64,000 nucleotides of DNA from Bog-159 sp049511415 (GCA_049511415.1 JBEKYC010000029.1:13305-77304); one strand, 5' to 3'; positions 49,262 to 58,352 are shown, numbered from the stretch's first letter. Notes: a model not told the origin generated them from the sequence alone. Translations and numbers: made by a program.

Positions 49262-49614
49262 ACGTCGATCTCCTTGGCAAAAAGGGCGCCCTAACGGACG
49301 CCTGTAGTCCGGATACTAACCGTACTGCTAACTTTAGATAACTCCGGTCTGCTATCTATAGCCATTTCCTCGGCCGCTAACTTAGTGCGTTGGTACTTCG
49401 AGTACTGAGTAATGTGTGCATAACTATTGAAAGACAACCATTTGGAACTCATTATAACTATATGGCAGCCACTGTCCACGCGCAATACCAATCTTGTGTC
49501 CGGTTCATGACTTTCGTTCATGTATTGCAATCCCCGAAAGCTAACATTCCGGGACATCCAGGCTCTGCGGCAGCCCGGTGGCACACCCCGGAGCGGCTCT
49601 GAGGAGCCGATCAT
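49262..49614. promoter_or_regulatory. Divergent promoter region between the AAA ATPase and the GGDEF/HD-GYP genes
   Basis: This A+T-richer stretch holds the promoters of both divergent genes. Visible symmetry: CGGAC/GTCCG (49295-49299, 49307-49311), TAGATA/TATCTA (49335-49340, 49353-49358) and the tight palindrome GTACT-TCG-AGTAC (49393-49405), a good operator candidate. A direct repeat GTTCATG occurs twice around 49505-49520. GAGGAG just before 49615 is the ribosome site of the plus-strand gene. No gene is seen. Confidence 0.5.
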
Positions 49615-52059
49615 ATGTCTGTCAAAGCGAGCCTCTGTATTACATCCTGGATAATCCTGGGCTGCGCCGTCATCGCCCACGCCGTATATCCTTGGCACGG
49701 TGGCGACTCCGCGCCCTTCTTCTTCTATCTCGTTCTCGCCACGCTGGCCTCCGGCATCAAGGTGAATCTGCCCGGCATTTCGCAAACCATGAGTGTCAGC
49801 TTCTTGTTCAGCCTCATCGGTATCGCCGAAATGACCGGCAGCGAAACCGTGGTCATTTGCATGGCTGGAACTTTGGTGCAATGCCTTTGGAAACCCAAAC
49901 AAAAACCACGCGCCGTCCAGGTCCTCTTCAGTGCCGCCAATGCGGGCATGGGGATCTATCTGGCGCACTGTTTCTACCATTGGCCGGTCATTCACCCGTT
50001 CACCCAGGTCGGCCCGTTCCTGATAGCCGTGGCCGCCCTCCTCTATTTCATCCTGGGCACGGTGCCCGTCGCCGCCGCCGTGGCTCTTACCAGTGGTAAT
50101 CCTTTGGGTAGTACCTGGAAGGCTACTTACTTCTGGACATTTCCGTTCTATATATTAGGATCATCGGTGGCCTGGATGATCAACCTCTTTAGCCGGCAGG
50201 TCCACTGGGAGGGATCGGTCCTGCTCCTGCCGATCGTTTACTTCATCCAGCGCTCTTACCGCACTTATCTGGACCGCCTGAGCGACGAAAAGCGCCACGT
50301 CGAGGAGATGGCCGGGCTGCACCTGCGCACCATCGAGGCCCTGGCCCTGGCCATCGAAGCCAAAGACCACACCACCCACGAGCATCTGCGCCGCGTGCGC
50401 ACCTACGCCGTCGAGATCGGCAAAGAGCTTGGTCTTAGGGGAAATGAACTCGAAGCCCTGCGCGCCGCGGCCCTCCTGCACGACATCGGCAAGCTCGCCA
50501 TTCCCGAGCACATCATCTCCAAGCCCGGCCGTCTGACGCCCGAAGAGTTTGAGAAAATGAAGATCCATCCGGTGGTGGGCGCCGAGATCCTGGAGCGTGT
50601 CTCATTTCCCTATCCCGTGGCGCCGCTGGTTCGTGCCCATCACGAAAAATGGGACGGCTCCGGTTATCCGGCGGGATTGAAGGGCGAGGAGATTCCGCTT
50701 GGTGCGCGCATTCTGGCTGCCGTCGATTGCCTGGACGCGCTCGCCGCCGATCGCCAGTATCGCCGCGCCCTGCCGCTCGACGATGCCATCGCGCGCGTGT
50801 GCGAATTAGCCGGCAAGAGCCTGGATCCGGCCGTCGTCGAGGTCTTGTCGCGCCGCTACCGCGAGTTGGAGCAACTCGCCCAGGATCAGCCGCCTTTCAG
50901 CGCGCGCTTGTCCACCGATCTTAAAATCTCCCGCGGCCGCGAACCCGGCGCCGGCCTCGAAACCGCCCATTCCGACGATACCCGCACCAATGGCGACTTC
51001 CTGGCTTCCATCGCCGCCGCCCGCCAGGAAGTGCAACTGCTCTTCGAACTCACCCAGGACTTGGGCAATTCGCTCAGCCTCGATGAGACTTTGTCCGTCG
51101 TCAGCATTCGCCTCAAGAAAATGGTGCCCTACGACGCCATCGCCGTGTACATCTGCCGCGACAAAACCTTGGTGCCGCACTACGTCAACGGAGAAAACTA
51201 CCGCCTCTTCTCGTCCCTCGAGATACCCGTCGGCGAAGGCCTCTCCGGCTGGGTCGCCGAAAACCGTAAGAGCATTCTGAACGGCAATCCTACTGTCGAA
51301 ACCGGTTATACCAACGACCCCAGCCGGTTCAGCACCCTCCGCGCCGCCCTCGCCGTCCCGCTTGAAGGCGTCACCGGAGTCATCGGCGTCCTCACGCTCT
51401 ACCGCGCCGAGCGCGACTCCTTCTCCCGCGATCACCTCCGCATCCTGCTGGCCATCAGTTCCAAGGTTTCCATCGCTATCGAAAATGCCCTGCGCTTTCA
51501 ACTCGCCGAGGACTCCGCCACCACCGACTACCTCACCCTGCTACCCAACGCCCGTTCCCTTTTCCTCCGCCTCGATAGCGAGCTCTCGCGTTCCAAACGC
51601 ACATCGCAGCCTCTCACCGTGCTCGTCTGTGACGTAGACGGATTCAAACAGATCAACGACCGCTTCGGCCACTTGGAAGGCAACAAGGTCCTCCGCTATG
51701 TCGCCGATGTGCTGCGCGCCAATTGCCGCGAATATGACTATGTGGCGCGCATGGGCGGCGACGAATTCGTCATCCTGCTCGCCGGCAGCGATCGCGAGGA
51801 TGTCTATCGTCGCATCGCCGAATTTCAAACCATCACCTGTGAGGCCCTCGACTCCGCCACCGCCCTCGACGTCATCCGCCTCAGCGTGGGCGAGGCGTTC
51901 TATCCCCACGATGGCTCGGATGCCGAACAGTTGCTCGCCGAAGCCGATCGCCGCATGTATAAGTCCAAGCATCTGAGCAAAGCCGAACGTGCGGCAGCCG
52001 GGATCCACCTCATTGCTCCCGGCGCACCCGAAATCGCGCAGGCCAATCAGGCGGGATGA
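49615..52059 (+). CDS. Membrane HD-GYP / GAF / GGDEF protein (cyclic-di-GMP turnover)
   Basis: The 814-residue protein has six or seven membrane helices (~5-215), an HD-GYP phosphodiesterase domain (~235-420; 'LLHDIGKLAIPEHI', 'HHEKWDGSGYP'), a GAF domain (~480-630; 'VGEGLSGWVAENRKS') and a GGDEF domain (~640-800; 'MGGDEFVILLAGSD'). Both active sites look intact, and the inhibitory I-site REYD precedes GGDEF by five residues. So it can in principle make and break cyclic-di-GMP. The GGDEF-after-HD-GYP order with a GAF between is a known but less common layout. Its stop overlaps the start of a permease gene. Confidence 0.92.
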   Translation: MSVKASLCITSWIILGCAVIAHAVYPWHGGDSAPFFFYLVLATLASGIKVNLPGISQTMSVSFLFSLIGIAEMTGSETVVICMAGTLVQCLWKPKQKPRAVQVLFSAANAGMGIYLAHCFYHWPVIHPFTQVGPFLIAVAALLYFILGTVPVAAAVALTSGNPLGSTWKATYFWTFPFYILGSSVAWMINLFSRQVHWEGSVLLLPIVYFIQRSYRTYLDRLSDEKRHVEEMAGLHLRTIEALALAIEAKDHTTHEHLRRVRTYAVEIGKELGLRGNELEALRAAALLHDIGKLAIPEHIISKPGRLTPEEFEKMKIHPVVGAEILERVSFPYPVAPLVRAHHEKWDGSGYPAGLKGEEIPLGARILAAVDCLDALAADRQYRRALPLDDAIARVCELAGKSLDPAVVEVLSRRYRELEQLAQDQPPFSARLSTDLKISRGREPGAGLETAHSDDTRTNGDFLASIAAARQEVQLLFELTQDLGNSLSLDETLSVVSIRLKKMVPYDAIAVYICRDKTLVPHYVNGENYRLFSSLEIPVGEGLSGWVAENRKSILNGNPTVETGYTNDPSRFSTLRAALAVPLEGVTGVIGVLTLYRAERDSFSRDHLRILLAISSKVSIAIENALRFQLAEDSATTDYLTLLPNARSLFLRLDSELSRSKRTSQPLTVLVCDVDGFKQINDRFGHLEGNKVLRYVADVLRANCREYDYVARMGGDEFVILLAGSDREDVYRRIAEFQTITCEALDSATALDVIRLSVGEAFYPHDGSDAEQLLAEADRRMYKSKHLSKAERAAAGIHLIAPGAPEIAQANQAG

Positions 52060-52928
52060 TGCGCGGCTTCAGCCACCTCCCGCGTCTCTTGCTTTCCCTG
52101 ATCCTCACCGTGGTCGTGGGCGGCATCCTCACCGCTGCCTTGGTGCGTTTCAGCCCCGGATTTGGCGTGGATGAGCACTCGCTCGATCCCGCCCGCGATA
52201 CCGCCGCTCTCCGCGCCCGCCAGGCAGCCTTGCCCGAGCAGACTGCCTTCCTCGCCTACTGCGTCCGTCACACCGCCGCTATCTTTCACGGCGATTTAGG
52301 AGTCTCCCGTAACTGGAATCGCCCCGTGTCCCTCTTGCTGCGCGACCGCTGGCCGGTTACGGCACGGCTCATGGCTGTCGGATTCCTGGGCGGCTGGGCG
52401 CTGGCGTTGGCTTTCGCTCTTCCCGGCGTGCTCCGTCCCGCCCGCCTCTGGAAAACCATGGCCGCCGCGTGTAGCGGCTTGCTTCTCTGCATCCCCTCCG
52501 CCGCGTTAGCCTTGCTCATCTTCGTTTATGCCGGCCCGGTCCGCGCAGTCATGGCACTCACCGTATTCCCGCGCGTCTATCAATATCTGGAGAACTTGCT
52601 GTCGCACGCCGCCGCCCAGCCGCACGTCCTGGCCGCGCGCGCCCGCGGCATCGCGCCCTGGCGCATTCTCCTCTGCCACGTCATTCCCGTCGCCGCGCCC
52701 CAATTGCTGGCGCTCGCCGGTGTCTCGGTGAGTATCGCTTTCGGCGCGGCCGTCGCCGTCGAAGTCATCTGCGATTTTCCAGGCATCGGCCAACTCGCCT
52801 GGAAAGCCGCCCTCGCCCGCGACCTGCCCCTCCTGGTGACTCTCACCATGCTGGTGACTCTCGCCACTCAGCTCGCCAATTCCCTCGGCGATATCCTGAC
52901 TCCCCGCCGCACCGGGGTGCGCGCATGA
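52056..52928 (+). CDS. DppB-like ABC transporter permease
   Basis: The 290-residue protein has an N-terminal helix and about five more helices typical of peptide/nickel permeases. The conserved EAA-type loop is 'HVLAARARGIAPWRILLCHV' and 'VIPVAAPQLLALAG'. 'CDFPGIGQLAWKAALARDLP' near the end is the DppB signature. The ATG overlaps the previous stop codon (ATGA), so it is translated together with the cyclic-di-GMP enzyme. It is slightly short for DppB. No substrate-binding protein or ATPase is encoded here. Confidence 0.85.
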   Translation: MMRGFSHLPRLLLSLILTVVVGGILTAALVRFSPGFGVDEHSLDPARDTAALRARQAALPEQTAFLAYCVRHTAAIFHGDLGVSRNWNRPVSLLLRDRWPVTARLMAVGFLGGWALALAFALPGVLRPARLWKTMAAACSGLLLCIPSAALALLIFVYAGPVRAVMALTVFPRVYQYLENLLSHAAAQPHVLAARARGIAPWRILLCHVIPVAAPQLLALAGVSVSIAFGAAVAVEVICDFPGIGQLAWKAALARDLPLLVTLTMLVTLATQLANSLGDILTPRRTGVRA

Positions 52929-53719
52929 GACACCGCCTCGCCTGGATCTTTCTGGCGCTGCTCTTCGCCGCCGCCCTCCTGGTTGACGCCTTCCCCGGCA
53001 TCTCCTATGCCCACCAGTTTCGCGACTTTCCCGCTGCCGCCATCTCAAGGCGCTTTCCTCTCGGCACCGACGCGCTCGGCCGCGACCGCCTCGTCCGCCT
53101 GCTCGTAGCCACGCGCATCTCGCTCCTCCTGGCGCCCGCCGCCGCCCTCGTCTCCACGCTCCTCGCCGCATTCATCGGCGGCATCGCCGGATACTGCGGC
53201 GGCCTGATCGACCGCATCACCCGCCGCGCCATCGACCTGATGCTGTCGCTCCCCTGGATCTTCCTGCTCATCGCCGCCCGCGCCATTCTGCCCTTGAATG
53301 TCTCTCCCGCCACCTCGCTGCTGATCACTTTCGCGCTATTGGCCGCTCTCGGCTGGGCCGCCCCCGCCCGCGTGATCCGCGCCGGCGTGCGCGACATCCG
53401 TAACTCCGATTTCCTCCTGCAGGCCCGCGCCTGCGGATGCCGCGGCCCCCGCCTCCTGCTCCGCCAACTGGCCCCCAACCTGAAGCCCATCCTCATCGCC
53501 CAATTCTGCACTTCCATCCCCCTGTTCATCCTGAGTGAAGCCAACTTAGGACTCCTGGGCCTCGGTGTCGCCGACCCCCTACCCTCCTGGGGCAACTTAC
53601 TCCATGAGTTAGAAACCGACCTAACCATCAATCCAGGCATAATAGCCTGCCTGGCCCTGATGTTATCTGTCTTAATGTGCTTCAAACTAATACTGCCCCG
53701 ACCCCGAGCCACACAGTAA
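52925..53719 (+). CDS. DppC-like ABC transporter permease
   Basis: The 264-residue permease starts inside the stop of the DppB-like gene (ATGA overlap). 'HPLGTDxLGRD' appears as 'FPLGTDALGRDRLVRLLVAT', the mark of DppC/OppC proteins. The EAA loop is in 'NSDFLLQARACGCRGPRLLL' and the end contains 'GLLGLGVADPLPSWGNLLHE'. With its partner it makes an orphan permease pair. Cognate ATPase and binding protein must be encoded elsewhere. Confidence 0.86.
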   Translation: MRHRLAWIFLALLFAAALLVDAFPGISYAHQFRDFPAAAISRRFPLGTDALGRDRLVRLLVATRISLLLAPAAALVSTLLAAFIGGIAGYCGGLIDRITRRAIDLMLSLPWIFLLIAARAILPLNVSPATSLLITFALLAALGWAAPARVIRAGVRDIRNSDFLLQARACGCRGPRLLLRQLAPNLKPILIAQFCTSIPLFILSEANLGLLGLGVADPLPSWGNLLHELETDLTINPGIIACLALMLSVLMCFKLILPRPRATQ

Positions 53720-53735
53720 AAACACTCCGTGTTTT

Positions 53736-53764
53736 ATCCGTGTTCATCTGTGTTCATCGTGGCC
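53736..53764. repeat. Single-arm copy of the ATCCGTGTTC/ATCTGTGTTC repeat
   Basis: The units ATCCGTGTTC, ATCTGTGTTC and ATC-GTGGCC follow each other, matching the right arm of the element at 37608-37637 except for one C/T change and one missing T. It lies between the DppC-like gene and the flavoenzyme gene. The sequence GATTA behind it also matches copy 3. Confidence 0.7.
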
Positions 53765-53779
53765 GATTATAGTTAAGGC

Positions 53780-54925
53780 ATGCCCTACGACGTAGCCGTA
53801 ATCGGAGCCGGTGTCTTCGGCGCTTTCGCCGCTTATCATCTCCGCCAGGCCGGCTGTAGCGTCCTCCTGGTGGACGCCTACGGCCCCGGCAACTCCCGCT
53901 CCAGTTCCGGCGGCGAATCCCGTATCATCCGCATGGGCTACGGCCCCGATGAAATTTACACCCGCTCCGCCATGCGTTCCCTCGATCTCTGGCGTCGGTT
54001 CCAGGCCGCCACGGGCCAGCCTATTTTCCATCCCACCGGCGTTCTCTGGACCGCCATCCAGGGCGACCCCTACACCGAAGCCACGCGCCAAACCCTGACC
54101 CGCTGCGGCGTCACGTTCGAGCTGCTCACTACCCCGGATCTCGCCGCCCGCTTCCCCCAAATGTGCTTCCCGCCCGACGCCTGGGGCATCTTCGAACCGC
54201 ACAGCGGCGCGCTGATGGCCCGCCGCGCCGTCGCCGCCGTAGCCGCCGAAGCCGTCCGCATCGGCGTCACCCTCCTCCACGATGCCGTCGCCGCACCCAC
54301 CGGCTACGGCGCCCTGACCGCGCTACGCACCCCCGCCACTGAAATCCATGCCGGCAACTTCGTCTTCGCCTGTGGAGCGTGGCTGCCGCGCCTTTTCCCC
54401 GATCTCCTCGGCCAGCGCATCCTGCCCACCCGCCAGGAAGCTTTCTTCTTCGCCACTCCGCCCGGCGACCCGCGATTCACCGCGCCTGCCATGCCTGTCT
54501 GGATCGATTTCAGCGATCCCAGCGGCCCCTACGGCTTTCCGGATCTCGAATCCCGCGGCGTCAAAATCGCGCTCGATCGGCACGGCCCGCCCGCCGATCC
54601 CGAAACCCTCGACCGCCTGCCGTCCCCCGAAGCCTTGGCCGCCGCGCGCGATTGCCTCGCCCGTCGCTTCCCCGCCCTCCAAAATGCGCCCCTCACCGAA
54701 GCCCGCGTCTGCCAATACGAAAACACCTCCAACGGCGACTTCCTGATCGACCGCCATCCCGATTTCACCAACGTCTGGCTGCTCGGCGGAGGCTCCGGCC
54801 ACGGCTTCAAACACGGCCCCGCCGTAGGCGAATCGACCGCCGCCGCACTCCTCCAAAACCGCCCCCCCGAACCCCGCTACGCGCTAGCCGCCAAACACGA
54901 GACTCAAGAAAGAACTGTCTATTGA
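53780..54925 (+). CDS. Monomeric sarcosine oxidase-like flavoenzyme
   Basis: The 381-residue protein belongs to the DAO/MSOX family of FAD-dependent amine oxidases. The dinucleotide motif is 'VAVIGAGVFGAFAAYHL'. 'GNSRSSSGGESRIIRMGY' is the MSOX-type second motif. Near the C-terminus 'RVCQYENTSNGDFLIDRHP' carries the Cys that holds FAD covalently in sarcosine and N-methyltryptophan oxidases, and 'GGGSGHGFKHGPAVGE' completes the flavin site. It should oxidise an N-methyl amino acid or similar amine with release of H2O2. The true substrate is unknown. Confidence 0.9.
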   Translation: MPYDVAVIGAGVFGAFAAYHLRQAGCSVLLVDAYGPGNSRSSSGGESRIIRMGYGPDEIYTRSAMRSLDLWRRFQAATGQPIFHPTGVLWTAIQGDPYTEATRQTLTRCGVTFELLTTPDLAARFPQMCFPPDAWGIFEPHSGALMARRAVAAVAAEAVRIGVTLLHDAVAAPTGYGALTALRTPATEIHAGNFVFACGAWLPRLFPDLLGQRILPTRQEAFFFATPPGDPRFTAPAMPVWIDFSDPSGPYGFPDLESRGVKIALDRHGPPADPETLDRLPSPEALAAARDCLARRFPALQNAPLTEARVCQYENTSNGDFLIDRHPDFTNVWLLGGGSGHGFKHGPAVGESTAAALLQNRPPEPRYALAAKHETQERTVY

Positions 54926-54937
54926 CGCGCTCCTCTT

Positions 54938-54967
54938 ATCGGTGTTTATCGGAGTTCATCGGTGGCC
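54938..54967. repeat. Diverged single-arm copy of the same repeat
   Basis: The units ATCGGTGTTT, ATCGGAGTTC and ATCGGTGGCC align over 30 bases with 37608-37637, differing at four positions, mostly by changes to G. It lies between the flavoenzyme and GT9-like genes and is followed by GATAAAA. The family therefore marks three gene boundaries in this window. Confidence 0.6.
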
Positions 54968-54993
54968 GATAAAAATCGCCCAACCACGCTATC

Positions 54994-55560
54994 ATGACTA
55001 AAGTGCGTTACTTTCTTAGCCGCCGCCAGCCGCCGGTGTCGCGCATTCTGCTGGTCGAGAGCGGCTCCCGGCATCTCATCGAACTGGCCCTTCCCCGCCT
55101 CCGCCGCAACTATGGAGACTTACCCATCGACCTGATCGCCTGTTACCCCAACTCCCCCGCCGGCATCCGGACCGCCCACCACATCGCCGATTATCGCGGC
55201 CCCCAAGGCCGTCGCAAGCTATACCGCGCGCTAGCCGCCGATCGATATTCCATCATGGGCATCGTCTGTTCCGCCGAGCCCATCATGACCAAGTGGAAAT
55301 GGGCTCTCGCGGCCCGCCTGCCCGTCAAAGTCTTCATCATTAACGAGAACGCCGACTACTTCTGGCTCGACCGCGGTCACTGGCGCGCCCTCCGCCACTT
55401 CCTGCTCTTCCGCGCCGGACTCACCGGAACCGGCGCCGCCCGGACCCTCGGCCGTCTCCTTGCATTCCCATTTACGCTCTTGTATCTGTGTCTCTACGCT
55501 TCCACCGTCCACATCCGCCGCGCGCTGCGAAAGGTTACCCATGAAAGCTATCCAAGTTAA
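54994..55560 (+). CDS. Glycosyltransferase family 9-like N-terminal protein
   Basis: The 188-residue protein starts with a Rossmann-type strand-turn-helix ('RILLVESGSRHLIELALPRL'), like the N-terminal half of LPS heptosyltransferases (GT9). The next helix and strands ('IDLIACYPNSPAG', 'RYSIMGIVCSAEPIMTKWKW', 'VKVFIINENADYFWLDRGHW') continue the fold. The C-terminal helix ('FPFTLLYLCLYASTVHIRRAL', membrane-associated) replaces the catalytic half. It is too short to be a full GT-B enzyme. It overlaps the next gene by 20 bp. Function uncertain. Confidence 0.5.
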   Translation: MTKVRYFLSRRQPPVSRILLVESGSRHLIELALPRLRRNYGDLPIDLIACYPNSPAGIRTAHHIADYRGPQGRRKLYRALAADRYSIMGIVCSAEPIMTKWKWALAARLPVKVFIINENADYFWLDRGHWRALRHFLLFRAGLTGTGAARTLGRLLAFPFTLLYLCLYASTVHIRRALRKVTHESYPS

Positions 55561-56509
55561 AGAGACTGGTGGCCCCGAGAAACTCGACTTAGTAGAATTG
55601 CCGGTCCCTTCACCTGGACCCCAACAGGCCCTCGTGAAAATCGCCGCCTCCGGCGTCAACTTCATCGATGTCTACTTCCGCGCCGGAGTCTACAAAGTGG
55701 ATCTGCCCGCCACGCTCGGCGCCGAAGGCGCGGGCACTGTCGAATCCGTCGGCCCAGGTGTCTCGGACCTCGCCCCCGGCGACCGCGTGGCCTACGCCAT
55801 GGCCCGCGGATCGTACGCCGAATATGCCGTCGTCCCCGCCGCCCAGTTAGTCAAAATCCCCGACGGTCTGGATTTCCGCCAGGCCGCCGCCGCCATGCTC
55901 CAGGGCATGACCGCGCATTATCTTACCCATTCCACTTTCCCCCTCAAGGCCGGCGATATCTGTCTCGTCCACGCCGCCGCCGGAGGCGCCGGCCTGCTTC
56001 TGGTGCAGATGGCCCGCCGCCTCGGCGCCCGCGTCTTCGGCACCGTATCCACCGAAGCCAAGGCCCGCCTCGCCCATGAAGCCGGCGCCGAGGAAACCAT
56101 CCTCTATAAGGAGCAGGATTTCGAAACCGAAGTGAAACGCCTCACCGCCGGCCGCGGCGTCGATGTCGTCTACGATTCCGTCGGCGCCACCACCTTCGAC
56201 AAAAGCCTCAACTGCCTCCGCCCCCGCGGCATGCTGGCCCTCTTCGGACAATCCAGCGGCCCCGTGCCGCCCCTCGATCCCAATATCCTGAACGCCAAAG
56301 GTTCTCTCTTCCTCACCCGCCCCAGCCTCGCGCATCATTGCCTCACCCGCCAGGAACTGCTGTGGCGCGCCGGCGACGTTCTCGGCTGGGTCGCCTCCGG
56401 CGATCTCAACATCCGCGTGGACCGCGCCTATCCCCTCGCCGAAGCCGCTCAGGCCCACCGCGATCTGGAAAGCCGCCGCACCGCCGGCAAATTGCTCGTC
56501 ATCCCGTAG
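55541..56509 (+). CDS. NADPH:quinone oxidoreductase (zinc-independent MDR family)
   Basis: The 322-residue protein starts 'KAIQVKETGGPEKLDLVELP', the QOR beginning. 'GAEGAGTVESVGPGV' and 'VHAAAGGAGLLLVQMARRLG' (NADPH-binding AxxGGxG) are typical of quinone oxidoreductase/zeta-crystallin, as is the lack of zinc-binding Cys. It reduces quinones or enones by NADPH. The ATG at 55541 lies inside the end of the upstream gene, so the two are coupled. Confidence 0.92.
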   Translation: MKAIQVKETGGPEKLDLVELPVPSPGPQQALVKIAASGVNFIDVYFRAGVYKVDLPATLGAEGAGTVESVGPGVSDLAPGDRVAYAMARGSYAEYAVVPAAQLVKIPDGLDFRQAAAAMLQGMTAHYLTHSTFPLKAGDICLVHAAAGGAGLLLVQMARRLGARVFGTVSTEAKARLAHEAGAEETILYKEQDFETEVKRLTAGRGVDVVYDSVGATTFDKSLNCLRPRGMLALFGQSSGPVPPLDPNILNAKGSLFLTRPSLAHHCLTRQELLWRAGDVLGWVASGDLNIRVDRAYPLAEAAQAHRDLESRRTAGKLLVIP

Positions 56510-56519
56510 TCACTCCCGC

Positions 56520-58352
56520 ATGAGCACGCAAGCCAGGTTGACCCTTTCCTCGGTCCTGGTGATGACCGCCATCGTCGCCATTATCTCCGTGCTCGACCTC
56601 GGCTACGAGATGGACGCCCAGTTCAACGCCACTCTCGATCACGCCCAACTGGCCCGCCGCATCGCTTCCAAAATCGTCGTCGATGCCCTCAACGGCGACC
56701 GTCTGCACCCCTGGCGCGAAACCCTCCGCAATTCCGACAAGGTCGAAAGCGGCCTCGTCGAAATCATGAGCGCGTCCCATGCCCTCCTGGAAATCGCCGT
56801 CTGCGATAGCGACGGTCGCGTGCTCGTGGATAGCGATCCCAAGTCCGAAGGCAAGCTCTTCCCCCACTACAGCCCGTTTGTGCCCGTCGTCTCCCAAACC
56901 AACTGGTTCCAAAAAGTCAGAATCCTCAACGAGCCGAAATTCTATCAGCTCGAACAGGCGCTGGGCCAGCCCGGAAAAGCCGAAATCTACGTGCGCGTGG
57001 TCATCTATCCCGGCTTCATCAAAGCCTTCGATATCGTGCCCACCCTCCAGAAAAGCGCCAGCGTCGCCCTCGCCTCCATCGCCGGAGCCCTCTGCATCAC
57101 GCTCCTGTTTTCCTTCATCGCCTTCCGCCCCCTCGGCCGTCTCGGCAACCTCCTCGACATGGTCGCCAAAGGCGAGTACGACCTTAAAGACCTCATCCCC
57201 GTCTCCCGCACCGGCGGCGACGAATTCGGCGTCATGGCTTCCAAAGTGAGCATGCTCGGCCAGCAACTCCGTGGCGCCCAGTTTGATTTCTCCGACCTCC
57301 GCGGCAATTTCGAGCGCCTCCTCGATCAGCTCGACGATGCCATCCTCATGTTCGGCCGCGACCGCCGCCTCGTGGTCGCCTCCGGCGCCGTCGAAAAATT
57401 CCTGGGCCGCATGCGCGCCGATCTCGTCGGACTCGCCTTGCCCGAAATCTTCCCCCCCAACACCACCCTCGGACTCATGCTCGCGCAGGCCGCCCAGACC
57501 GGCCGCCCCATCGGCAATCGCCGCGTCCCCATCTCCCGCGGCGATGGCTCCTCCTTCGTGGTCCTGCTCTCCGCCGATATCCTCGAACCCCTCAACGCCG
57601 GCGCCAACCCCGGCCGCGGCGCCGGTCTCCTGGTCCGCCTCCGCGATCCCGAAGCCGCCCGCCAGGTCGGCCGCCAGTTGCAGACCGCCGACCGCGACTC
57701 CGCCATCAGCCGCATCACCAGCGGCGTCGCCCACGAAGTCAAAAATCCCCTCAACGCCATGCTCATGCATGTCGAAGTCGCCCGCATGAAACTCGCCCGC
57801 AACGATACCGACGTCGCCCCCCAGATGGAAATCATCTCCCGCGAAATCCTGCGCCTCGATCGCGTCGTCAAAACCTTCCTCGATTTCACCCGCCCCGTCG
57901 AACTCCACCCCATCGACGTCTCGCTCGAATCCTTCCTCCGCGAAATCGTCGACTTGGCCGCCCCTCAAGCCGCCGCCGCCGGCATCCGCGTCACCATGCA
58001 CGACGATTCCGACGCCGCCCACATCCGCGTCGATGTGGACCTCATGAAGCAGGCCATCCTCAACATCATCGTCAACGCCATCCAGGCCATGGCCCACGGC
58101 GGCGATCTGCGCATCGAGTGCGCCGTCCGCGAAGAACAGGCCGAAATCCGTATCCGCGACACCGGCGTCGGTATCCCGCCCGAACTACGCGATAAGATCT
58201 TCCGCCTCTACTTCACCACCAAGGCCGAAGGCTCCGGCATCGGCCTGGCCATGACTTTCCGCATCGTCCAGTTACACGACGGAACCATCGACTTCACCAG
58301 CGATCCCGGCAAAGGCACTACCTTCATCCTCCGCCTCCCCATCTCCGTCTGA
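56520..58352 (+). CDS. Membrane sensor histidine kinase (HAMP-PAS-HisKA-HATPase)
   Basis: The 610-residue protein has a membrane helix (~7-27), an exported sensor region (~30-175), a second helix (~180-202), HAMP (~205-255), PAS (~265-380), the phospho-acceptor helix 'SGVAHEVKNPLNAMLMHVE' with the conserved His, and an ATPase domain (N box 'NIIVNAIQAM', G1 'DTGVGIPPE', G2 'GSGIGLAMTF'). All catalytic boxes are present. No response-regulator gene is adjacent, so it is an orphan kinase. It follows the quinone oxidoreductase gene by 10 bp. Confidence 0.92.
   Translation: MSTQARLTLSSVLVMTAIVAIISVLDLGYEMDAQFNATLDHAQLARRIASKIVVDALNGDRLHPWRETLRNSDKVESGLVEIMSASHALLEIAVCDSDGRVLVDSDPKSEGKLFPHYSPFVPVVSQTNWFQKVRILNEPKFYQLEQALGQPGKAEIYVRVVIYPGFIKAFDIVPTLQKSASVALASIAGALCITLLFSFIAFRPLGRLGNLLDMVAKGEYDLKDLIPVSRTGGDEFGVMASKVSMLGQQLRGAQFDFSDLRGNFERLLDQLDDAILMFGRDRRLVVASGAVEKFLGRMRADLVGLALPEIFPPNTTLGLMLAQAAQTGRPIGNRRVPISRGDGSSFVVLLSADILEPLNAGANPGRGAGLLVRLRDPEAARQVGRQLQTADRDSAISRITSGVAHEVKNPLNAMLMHVEVARMKLARNDTDVAPQMEIISREILRLDRVVKTFLDFTRPVELHPIDVSLESFLREIVDLAAPQAAAAGIRVTMHDDSDAAHIRVDVDLMKQAILNIIVNAIQAMAHGGDLRIECAVREEQAEIRIRDTGVGIPPELRDKIFRLYFTTKAEGSGIGLAMTFRIVQLHDGTIDFTSDPGKGTTFILRLPISV

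Noticed and set aside
49291..49995. Minus-strand 234-codon frame overlapping the start of the cyclic-di-GMP enzyme
   Set aside because: It covers the divergent promoter region and lies antisense to the first helices of a clear membrane enzyme. It shows no domain.
53780..54925. Flavoenzyme as part of a glycine-betaine or sarcosine catabolic operon
   Set aside because: No other one-carbon or betaine gene is adjacent, and repeats separate it from its neighbours on both sides.
56499..58097. Minus-strand frame of 532 codons opposite the histidine kinase
   Set aside because: The product is extremely rich in Gly, Asp, Glu and Ala, the mirror of GC-rich kinase codons. The kinase on the plus strand has all its catalytic motifs.
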